From Candidatus Bathyarchaeota archaeon (lineage in GTDB: Archaea; Thermoproteota; Bathyarchaeia; Bathyarchaeales; Bathyarchaeaceae), in the NCBI GenBank assembly GCA_014859755.1, contig JACUTO010000035.1, positions 1 through 12,242 on the forward strand: a stretch of 12,242 nt of DNA, in the 5' to 3' direction. Below the pieces are notes generated by a model. The model saw only the letters and a program-made list of their open reading frames with translations, ran no database searches and had not been told where the DNA came from. Position numbers and translations under genes: made by a program. Each line of letters opens with the position of its first letter. Positions within the stretch are counted from its first letter, which is position 1. Shown piece by piece: positions 6,909 to 12,242 of the stretch.

Positions 6909-7490
6909 TCATTTTAGGGTAAGTTGTGAAAGGGAATAGTATACGATTTCGCCTCTTCTGTTTATAACCGCAAGGACCAAGTTCTTCTTTAGGCTCTGAA
7001 CATACCGTAGTGTTCGCGCCAACTCTTCCACGGAAACTGGTTGTCCTTCTTGGATGCCAAATATGAGGTATTTGGCTGTTTCCTTCCCATACTCCCCCCG
7101 TTCGTAAACGCGGAAATCTATACCCAGACCGAAGCCCTCTCTTGCCACGTACCCACGGCTTCTCAAGTCTCGATAAATTAGATATCTGACCCAAGCGTTC
7201 TCGTCAACCGATTGAAAATGCTTGAGGAGGTCTTGAAAACCCGTTTTTTCTCCAGTTTTTTCGTCTTCAACCTCTATGACTTCTTTGCCTAGAAGAAACA
7301 ACGCTTCGTAGAAGGTAAGGGTTAACTCACCGTTTTCAGGGACACCATAGCCTCGCGAGGAAAGTCCTTCAACACCTTCCGGTGAAGAAACCAGAACGTC
7401 ATTTTCTCTCATTGAGGCTTTTATCTTTAATTCGGCAACGCGACTCTCCTCAGCCTCAAGCTTCGACCGTCCCAAAGTCACAACCTTCAA
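6909..7490 (-). CDS. endA: tRNA-splicing endonuclease (EndA family) lacking the catalytic histidine
   Basis: EndA-family tRNA-intron endonuclease subunit, 193 residues, the single-module size. The N-terminal domain includes RGYG (46-49) and LTFYEALFLL (58-67). The C-terminal catalytic domain begins near RYLIYRDLRSRGY (102-114) and contains DFRVY with catalytic Tyr129, and QSLKKNLVLAV with catalytic Lys169. The third catalytic residue, the His of the usual HxxY[LV][VI] segment, is Thr138 here (KETAKYLI; codon ACA at 7077-7079). Family members cut bulge-helix-bulge introns using the Tyr-His-Lys triad, so activity may be reduced, or this may be a structural or divergent subunit paired with another EndA. 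The start is TTG at 7490 with only a weak GTGA motif and a TATA-like box at 7518-7530, implying a short leader. Residues before about 19 extend beyond the Methanocaldococcus jannaschii N-terminal domain match, so the exact start is uncertain. hisS follows after 16 nt. Confidence 0.88.
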   Translation of the reverse strand: MKVVTLGRSKLEAEESRVAELKIKASMRENDVLVSSPEGVEGLSSRGYGVPENGELTLTFYEALFLLGKEVIEVEDEKTGEKTGFQDLLKHFQSVDENAWVRYLIYRDLRSRGYVAREGFGLGIDFRVYERGEYGKETAKYLIFGIQEGQPVSVEELARTLRYVQSLKKNLVLAVINRRGEIVYYSLSQLTLK

Positions 7491-7517
7491 ATTTCACTTA
7501 CTAAGGCTATGTGCATG

Positions 7518-7530
7518 TTTAAGATTTAAA
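7518..7530 (-). promoter_or_regulatory. TATA-like box for endA-hisS
   Basis: The reverse strand reads TTTAAATCTTAAA, an AT-rich core whose centre lies about 33-36 nt before the TTG start of endA. This predicts a transcript with a leader of about 5-12 nt. It is the strongest promoter-like element on this side of the divergent intergenic region. Confidence 0.45.
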
Positions 7531-7545
7531 CTCTCAGTTGAAGCC

Positions 7546-7774
7546 CAAAGATTTTTAAGATCGAGCCCTGTTATGGGTTGCGTTAGAGGTTGAAAACGTG
7601 AGGGATCGTTTCCTCTTCTGATAACACCGTTCTTTTATTTTTTTCATCAAGGTTCATAAACCGATTCTCATGTGTTTTGACTTCAACCTTACGAGTGAGT
7701 CATGTTGCTTCAGGATGTCAATTCGAGAAGGTGGATGATTTCATTGGACAACAGCGGATCGAGAGTGACAGATC
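7546..7774 (+). promoter_or_regulatory. Upstream region and possible leader of leuCDBA
   Basis: The gap between the divergent endA and leuC genes is 284 nt; this is its leuC-proximal part. Two AT-rich candidates could be the TATA box: GATTTTTAAG (7549-7558) or CTTTTATTTT (7632-7641). Either gives a long leader of roughly 110-190 nt, unlike the leaderless genes elsewhere in the window. A bulged hairpin pairs AGAGG (7585-7589) and AAACG (7594-7598) with CGTTTCCTCT (7607-7616), followed 16 nt later by a T-tract (7633-7644). If the upstream box is used, this would sit in the transcript like an attenuator; if the T-rich stretch is itself the promoter, the hairpin site could be an operator. The ribosome-binding motif of leuC is weak (GAGTGA, about 7763-7768). 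Confidence 0.35.
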
Positions 7775-9037
7775 ATGAACATCATCGAAAAGATTTTGGC
7801 TAGGGCTTCGAGCAGAGAAGAACTATCTCCGGGGGAGATAGTGGAAGCCAGCATTGACGTGGCGATGATACATGACCTAACTGGCCCCCTAACCATCGAG
7901 TCGTTTCGAAAAATTGGAGCGAAGAAGGTCTGGAATAGTCAACGCATAGTTATCGTATTAGACCACATTGTTCCAGCCAGCTCGGTGAAGTCGGCTGAGT
8001 TACACAAGGTCGTAAGGAACTTCGCAGAGGAGCAGAAAATAGGCAACTTCTACGACGTTGGTCAAGGTGGAGTTTGTCACCAAGTGATGCCTGAGAAGGG
8101 TCACGTCAGACCAGGAGAGTTGATTGTGGGGGCAGATTCCCATACGTGCACTTATGGCGCCTTCGGAGCCTTTGCAACCGGAATAGGGTCAACAGAGATG
8201 GCTGCTGTTTTCGTAACTGGTACTCTATGGTTTAGGGTGCCCGAGGTCATCAAAGTGAATGTAACTGGTCGATTTCAGAGCTTTGTAACGCCGAAAGATC
8301 TAATATTAAACATAATCGGTCGGATTAAAGCTGATGGAGCAATCTACAACGGAGTGGAATTTGCCGGGCCCACGATAGGAAATATGAGTGTCGACGGCCG
8401 AATGGTTCTCTGCAACATGGCTGTGGAGATGGGAGCCAAAACAGGCATAATCGAGCCCGACGAAACAACTTTAAGCTATGTTAAAAGCAGAGCCAAAGAA
8501 CCGTTTAAACCTGTTAAAGGCGACCCTGACGCCACCTACAAGAAGGTTTTAGATGTGGATGTCACAGATTTGGAGCCCCAAGTTTCTTGTCCCCACTCGG
8601 TCGACAACGTCAAACCAATATCAGAGGTGGACAAAGTAGAGGTAGACCAGGCCTTTATCGGCTCATGTACTAACGGGCGCCTAGAAGACCTACGACTGGC
8701 TGCCAAGCTTCTGGAGGGAAGAAAAGTAAGGAAAGGAGTTCGATTGCTTGTAACTCCTGCCTCTCAAGAAGTGTATTTAGAGGCTTTACAAGGGAGACTC
8801 ATCAAAACTTTCCTTGAAGCTGGCGCAATCGTGTGCAACCCCACCTGTGGTCCATGCCTCGGCGGACATCTAGGCCTGTTGGCGCCGGGAGAAACTTGCA
8901 TAAGCTCTTCAAACAGAAACTTCGTCGGAAGAATGGGAAGTCCAAAAGCCTACGTTTATCTGGCTTCTCCCGCAACGGTTGCAGCCTCAGCCGTAACCGG
9001 CAAGATCACTGATCCCAGACTGTTGAAGGAGGCATAA
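7775..9037 (+). CDS. leuC: 3-isopropylmalate dehydratase large subunit (homoaconitase-type paralogue possible)
   Basis: Large subunit of the aconitase-superfamily isomerase that converts 2-isopropylmalate to 3-isopropylmalate through dehydration and rehydration. It has 420 residues, the archaeal two-subunit type. The 4Fe-4S cluster cysteines are C298 (GSCTNGR) and C358 and C361 (CNPTCGPC). Other family motifs are HDLTGP (33-38), DH.VPA (63-68), GADSHTCTYGAFG (119-131) and the C-terminal SSSNRNFVGRMG (377-388). The ATG start is preceded by a weak GAGTGA motif. It is the first gene of a leuC-leuD-leuB-leuA operon, with leuD starting 5 nt after its stop. The same subunit architecture serves homoaconitase in methanogens, so the substrate is set mainly by the small subunit and the partner genes; those point to leucine synthesis. 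Confidence 0.92.
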   Translation: MNIIEKILARASSREELSPGEIVEASIDVAMIHDLTGPLTIESFRKIGAKKVWNSQRIVIVLDHIVPASSVKSAELHKVVRNFAEEQKIGNFYDVGQGGVCHQVMPEKGHVRPGELIVGADSHTCTYGAFGAFATGIGSTEMAAVFVTGTLWFRVPEVIKVNVTGRFQSFVTPKDLILNIIGRIKADGAIYNGVEFAGPTIGNMSVDGRMVLCNMAVEMGAKTGIIEPDETTLSYVKSRAKEPFKPVKGDPDATYKKVLDVDVTDLEPQVSCPHSVDNVKPISEVDKVEVDQAFIGSCTNGRLEDLRLAAKLLEGRKVRKGVRLLVTPASQEVYLEALQGRLIKTFLEAGAIVCNPTCGPCLGGHLGLLAPGETCISSSNRNFVGRMGSPKAYVYLASPATVAASAVTGKITDPRLLKEA

Positions 9038-9042
9038 CAAAA

Positions 9043-9540
9043 TTGGCGATTTGTGGAAAGGCAATTAAGTTTGGAGACAACGTGGACACCGACGTTATTC
9101 TTCCAGGGCAATACTTGGTTCTAACCGATACGACGGAACTAGCGAAGCATGCCATGGAAGGATTAGATCCTACCTTCACAACAAAGATTCACGACGGAGC
9201 CTTTATCGTTGCTGGAAAGAATTTTGGATGCGGTTCCAGCCGGGAGCAGGCACCTTTGGCGTTAAAGCACGCGGGCATTAAATGCGTGCTCGCTGAATCC
9301 TTCGCTCGCATATTCTACAGAAATTCCGTAACCATAGGCTTGCCGGTTCTCGAATGCCCTGGGATTTCAAGCAAAGTCGAGGAGGGGGATGTGTTAGCTG
9401 TGGACTTAAGGGTAGGTGAAGTTGAAAACAAGTCGAAAGACTTAGTTCTCCAAGCAACGCAACTGCCGGAGTTCATTGTGGAAATCCTTGAGGGTGGAGG
9501 ATTAATAGAACATTTGAGAAGGAGGATTAGGCTGGAATGA
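9043..9540 (+). CDS. leuD: 3-isopropylmalate dehydratase small subunit
   Basis: Small (swivelling-domain) subunit, 165 residues, the usual archaeal size. It begins with the typical KFGDNVDTDVILPGQYL segment and carries GCGSSREQAP (62-71), the substrate-binding loop of the family, then ESFARIFYRNSVTIGLPVL (85-103). The specificity loop reads YLVL (24-27). From memory of the characterised Methanocaldococcus pair, a hydrophobic residue after YL marks the isopropylmalate enzyme, whereas the homoaconitase subunit has Arg; this favours leucine synthesis. The start is TTG at 9043, preceded by a strong GAAGGAGG (9025-9032) lying inside the end of leuC. Its TGA stop overlaps the leuB ATG (ATGA), indicating translational coupling. 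Confidence 0.93.
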   Translation: MAICGKAIKFGDNVDTDVILPGQYLVLTDTTELAKHAMEGLDPTFTTKIHDGAFIVAGKNFGCGSSREQAPLALKHAGIKCVLAESFARIFYRNSVTIGLPVLECPGISSKVEEGDVLAVDLRVGEVENKSKDLVLQATQLPEFIVEILEGGGLIEHLRRRIRLE

Positions 9541-10595
9541 GCGATTACCAGATAGCTCTCATCCCAGGGGATGGAATCGGACCCGAACTGACCGAGGCAA
9601 CATTGAAGGTTTTGGATGCTGTTCAGCAGAGGTTTGACTTGGGCTTAGCCATTGTTAAGGTTGAGGCTGGTGATGCATGCTTCAAAAGGAGGGGCGTGGC
9701 TCTTCCAGAGGATACTGTTGAGGCGATAAGAGGCTCGCATGCATGCTTGAAAGGTCCTGTGGGTGAAACTGCCGCTGAAGTCGTTGTTAAATTAAGAATC
9801 ATGTTTGACTTGTACGCCAACATTCGCCCCATAAAGGCCTATCCCTCAACCCCGAGTATAAGACCTGACATAGACTTCGTCTTCGTGAGGGAGAACACCG
9901 AAGACGTCTACAAGGGCATAGAGTTCATGTTAGACGACACCGCCATCTGCCTGAGGGTCATAACGAGGAAGGGTTGCGAACGAATAGCAAGAAAGGCCTT
10001 TGACGTGGCTAGGAGGAGAAACAAAAAGAGGCTGGTTACAGCGGTTCATAAGGCGAACGTCATGAAATTAACGTGTGGACTGTTCGCGGGAGTTTGTGGA
10101 GAAGTGGCCCAACAATATCCAGACATAGCCTTTGAAGAGCAGTACGTTGACGCCGCAGCCATGCGCTTGATCAAGGGACCTCAAAAATTCGATGTCATAG
10201 TCACCCCGAACATGTTTGGCGACATACTCTCCGACGAAGCCGCTCAACTAGTTGGAGGCTTAGGAATGGCGCCGGGCGCAAATATCGGAGAAGGCTTCGC
10301 CATGTTTGAACCGATTCACGGATCAGCTCCGAGCAGAGTTGGAAAGCACACGGCTAACCCATGCTCCATGATATTAGCCGCAAAGATGATGCTTGACTGG
10401 CTGGGTGAGCGACACGACGATTCCAAATGTTTGGTTGCGGCTCAAGCCGTAGAGGACGCCGTGACTGAGACGTTACGCAAGGGGATAACGGTTCCGGACT
10501 TCGGTGGGAAGGCCAAAACTGTGGAGATGGCAGAGGCTATGGCGGAGGAGATTTTGAAAAGTAGCCAAACAAATGGAGGAAACGTGTTAGAATGA
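9537..10595 (+). CDS. leuB: 3-isopropylmalate dehydrogenase with altered cofactor motif
   Basis: Beta-decarboxylating dehydrogenase that oxidises 3-isopropylmalate to 2-oxoisocaproate, 352 residues. Family motifs are IPGDGIGPE (9-17), KLRIMFDLYANIRP (85-98, with substrate-binding arginines), RENTEDVYKG (118-127), HKANVMK with Lys172, and the metal-binding acidic run FGDILSDEAAQL (D229, D233). The overall pattern is like Sulfolobus LeuB as I remember it (GPVGE, VVVKLR, YANIRP). The cofactor loop reads HGSAPSRVGKHTANP: S266 and R267 stand where NAD-dependent enzymes have Asp and Ile. Loss of that Asp and gain of Arg suggests NADP use. The start overlaps the leuD stop by 4 nt, with GGAGG at 9521-9525. 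Isocitrate or homoisocitrate dehydrogenase are alternatives, but operon context favours LeuB. Confidence 0.88.
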   Translation: MSDYQIALIPGDGIGPELTEATLKVLDAVQQRFDLGLAIVKVEAGDACFKRRGVALPEDTVEAIRGSHACLKGPVGETAAEVVVKLRIMFDLYANIRPIKAYPSTPSIRPDIDFVFVRENTEDVYKGIEFMLDDTAICLRVITRKGCERIARKAFDVARRRNKKRLVTAVHKANVMKLTCGLFAGVCGEVAQQYPDIAFEEQYVDAAAMRLIKGPQKFDVIVTPNMFGDILSDEAAQLVGGLGMAPGANIGEGFAMFEPIHGSAPSRVGKHTANPCSMILAAKMMLDWLGERHDDSKCLVAAQAVEDAVTETLRKGITVPDFGGKAKTVEMAEAMAEEILKSSQTNGGNVLE

Positions 10596-10634
10596 GAAAT
10601 TTTCATGCTTGAAAATCCTTTGGAGAGTTGAAAA

Positions 10635-12152
10635 TTGAAATCGAAAAATGTGAAATACGTAAGCATCTTTGACACGACGTTGAGAGACGGGGAACAAACT
10701 CCGGGGGTGGCACTGACTACGGAGGAAAAACTGGAGATAGCGTGGCAACTTGACAGGTTAGGTGTGGATGTTATAGAAGCCGGAACCCCAATAAGCTCGG
10801 AAGGAGAGAAAAGGGCGGTTAGAGAAGTAGCTAAAGCCGGATTAAACGCCGAAATATGCGCTCTCGCCCGCACCGCAAGGGTGGACATCGACGCGGCCAT
10901 CGCATGTGACGTTGACGCCGTTCACACTTTTATCTCCACTTCAGACGTGCAAATGAAATACGCAGTAAACATGACACCTGAACAGGTTTTGTCAACCTCC
11001 GTCGATTCTGTGGAGTACATTAAAGACCATGGATTAGTGTGCGAGTATTCACCCATGGACGCCACAAGAACAGAGATGGGGTTTCTGGAGCAAATATGTA
11101 AGGCTGCGGAAGAGGCTGGAGCCGACCGAATAAATATCCCAGATACGGTTGGTGTAATGACTCCTCTAACCATGCGAAAGCTTATTGAAGACATAAAAAG
11201 CGTGGTGAAAGCCCCTATCAGCGTGCACTGCCATAACGACTTCGGAATGGCTGTCGCCAACTCGCTGGCAGGAGTGGAGGCGGGAGCTTCTCAAATCCAC
11301 GTTACAGTGAACGGTTTGGGGGAGAGGGCTGGAAACGCGGCGCTGGAGGAAGTTGCAGTAGCTCTCCACCTGATTCATAAAAGAAAAACGAGGATAAACA
11401 CTCGATTGCTTTACGACACTTCACGACTTGTAGCTAGACTAACCGGCATTATGATACAGCCCAACAAGGCTATTGTGGGTGAAAACGCCTTTTCCCATGA
11501 ATCAGGTATACACACCCGCGGAGTTACGGTGGTGCCCTTGACCTTTGAGCCGATTAAGCCGGAGTTCGTTGGAAGAAGAAGGAAGTTGGTGGCTGGAAAA
11601 CTGGCCGGTACCAGCGGCGTTAAAGCAGAGTTGGAAGAAGCAGGAATCTATCCTACCAAGGAACAGTTGGGAGAGATCGTTAAGAAGGTTAAAGGGTTGG
11701 GAGACAAAGGCAAAACCGTGACAGACGTCGATCTATTAGCCATAGCCAGAGCGGTTATGGGAAAAGTGATCAAGGAAAAAAGGATTGTTGACTTAACAGA
11801 CCTAGCTGTGGTAACTGGAATCAGGGTTATTCCAACGGCCTCGGTGAGACTTGTGTTAGATGGAAAGGAATACGTAGCCTCGGAAACTGGTTTAGGTCCC
11901 GTGGACGCTGCGATTAAGGCTGTTCAAAAACTCACATCGAATCTGGTGAACGTTAGGTTGAAGGAATATCGTATAGAAGCCGCAACAGGAGGCTCAGACG
12001 CCATGGGTGAGGTGATAATAAAAGTTGAGGACAAAGATGGAAACGTTGTTTCGGCGAGGGCTGTCCACGAAGATATAGTCATGGCTAGTATCGAGGCGAT
12101 GATAGATGGGATCAACAAAAGCCTGTTGAAGAGCAGAAACAGGATGAGATGA
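10635..12152 (+). CDS. leuA: 2-isopropylmalate synthase (LeuA/CimA/homocitrate synthase family)
   Basis: DRE-TIM metallolyase that condenses acetyl-CoA with a 2-oxoacid, most likely 2-oxoisovalerate, in the first step of leucine synthesis. It has 505 residues. The catalytic barrel (about 8-270) shows FDTTLRDGEQTPG (12-24; R17, D18), STSD (101-104), DATRTE (142-147), the metal-binding HCHNDFGMAVANS (198-210) and NGLGERAGNA (226-235). A linker with GENAFSHESGIHTRGV (282-297) follows. The C-terminal LeuA regulatory domain (about 395-497) is present (GLGPVDAAIKA, GSDAMGEV, HEDIVMAS), so feedback inhibition by the end product is likely. The TTG start is preceded by GGAGAG (10622-10627) at 7-nt spacing. 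The gene follows leuB by 39 nt in the same operon. Citramalate synthase shares this two-domain form and cannot be excluded; homocitrate synthases of methanogens are shorter and usually lack the regulatory domain. Confidence 0.87.
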   Translation: MKSKNVKYVSIFDTTLRDGEQTPGVALTTEEKLEIAWQLDRLGVDVIEAGTPISSEGEKRAVREVAKAGLNAEICALARTARVDIDAAIACDVDAVHTFISTSDVQMKYAVNMTPEQVLSTSVDSVEYIKDHGLVCEYSPMDATRTEMGFLEQICKAAEEAGADRINIPDTVGVMTPLTMRKLIEDIKSVVKAPISVHCHNDFGMAVANSLAGVEAGASQIHVTVNGLGERAGNAALEEVAVALHLIHKRKTRINTRLLYDTSRLVARLTGIMIQPNKAIVGENAFSHESGIHTRGVTVVPLTFEPIKPEFVGRRRKLVAGKLAGTSGVKAELEEAGIYPTKEQLGEIVKKVKGLGDKGKTVTDVDLLAIARAVMGKVIKEKRIVDLTDLAVVTGIRVIPTASVRLVLDGKEYVASETGLGPVDAAIKAVQKLTSNLVNVRLKEYRIEAATGGSDAMGEVIIKVEDKDGNVVSARAVHEDIVMASIEAMIDGINKSLLKSRNRMR

Positions 12153-12164
12153 AACCTCCCAAAT

Positions 12165-12242
12165 TTAGCCTTTCGAACTTCCGTGTAATGTTTTGAGATC
12201 TTCCGGAGACAAGACGCCTGTCTCGGTTATGATGGCGCTTAC
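12165..12242 (-). CDS. C-terminus of a convergent gene, possibly eIF2B/R15P-isomerase-like (partial)
   Basis: On the reverse strand an open frame runs from the window edge for 25 codons to a TAA at 12165-12167. It begins with SAIITETGVLSPEDL just inside the edge and ends LHGSSKG. The AIITE-G-V-P pattern resembles, from memory, the C-terminal strand of archaeal eIF2B-alpha-like proteins (ribose-1,5-bisphosphate isomerase and MtnA relatives), where [IV][TS]AI[IV]TE.G[VI]..P precedes the end of the protein. With so little sequence the family name is only a suggestion. The stop lies 12 nt from the leuA stop, so the two genes converge tightly. Confidence 0.45.
   Translation of the reverse strand, partial: VSAIITETGVLSPEDLKTLHGSSKG

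Noticed and set aside
6862..7194. A 110-residue reverse-strand frame overlapping endA and the start of hisS
   Set aside because: It is out of frame with both recognisable genes and its translation is Arg/Gly-rich without motifs.
7702..7803. A 33-codon frame starting ATG-TTG-CTT upstream of and overlapping leuC, reminiscent of a leucine leader peptide
   Set aside because: It has only a few Leu codons, no ribosome-binding motif, and runs into leuC in another frame. Ribosome-coupled leucine attenuation of this kind is not established in archaea.
10605..10631. An 8-residue mini-frame between leuB and leuA ending 3 nt before the leuA start
   Set aside because: There is no ribosome-binding motif before it, and the GGAGAG inside it is explained as the leuA ribosome binding site.
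10442..10900. A 152-residue open frame on the reverse strand across the leuB-leuA junction
   Set aside because: It lies antisense to two well-supported genes, has a low-complexity Ser/Ala-rich translation and matches no family I know.

Overview
The window looks like a chromosomal segment of an archaeon, most likely of the TACK group and probably Bathyarchaeia. The signs are archaeal-type HisRS and tRNA-splicing endonuclease, a single-domain KaiC-like ATPase beside a seven-helix DUF835 protein, a Sulfolobus-like LeuB, TATA-like boxes about 25 nt upstream of GTG/TTG starts (leaderless-type promoters), and Shine-Dalgarno motifs mainly inside operons. The lineage is inferred from gene content and remembered family sequences, not from a search. 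No rRNA, tRNA, CRISPR array, insertion sequence or prophage gene was seen.

Region 1 (1-2259, minus strand) is a probable signalling operon: a KaiC-like RecA-fold ATPase, then a seven-transmembrane protein with a degenerate KaiC-related DUF835 domain, then the first 17 codons of a third gene that resembles NitrOD5-type small proteins. Region 2 (2260-2960) holds a small protein built from two near-identical 54-residue helix-hairpin-helix-like repeats (minus strand) and a divergent promoter. Region 3 (2973-5614, plus strand) holds two different integral-membrane metalloproteases in a row: an M48/HtpX-like enzyme with an unusual N-terminal extension, and a CPBP (CAAX/Abi) intramembrane protease. 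Each has its own promoter and an apparently leaderless GTG start.

Region 4 (5597-7490, minus strand) is a tRNA-function operon, endA then hisS. EndA keeps the catalytic Tyr and Lys but has Thr where the catalytic His should be. The 3' end of hisS overlaps the convergent CPBP gene by 18 bp. Region 5 (7491-7774) is a 284-nt divergent intergenic region with candidate promoters, a bulged hairpin and a T-tract.

Region 6 (7775-12152, plus strand) is a compact leucine-type operon: leuC, leuD, leuB, leuA. Together they would convert 2-oxoisovalerate plus acetyl-CoA to 2-oxoisocaproate, although each family has paralogues in citramalate, homocitrate and coenzyme B pathways. LeuB carries Ser-Arg where NAD-dependent relatives have Asp-Ile, which hints at NADP use. 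A convergent gene's last 25 codons lie at the right edge (12165-12242).

The points most worth a second look are the EndA His-to-Thr change, the LeuB cofactor-site change, and the KaiC/7TM-DUF835/small-protein operon next to two membrane proteases.
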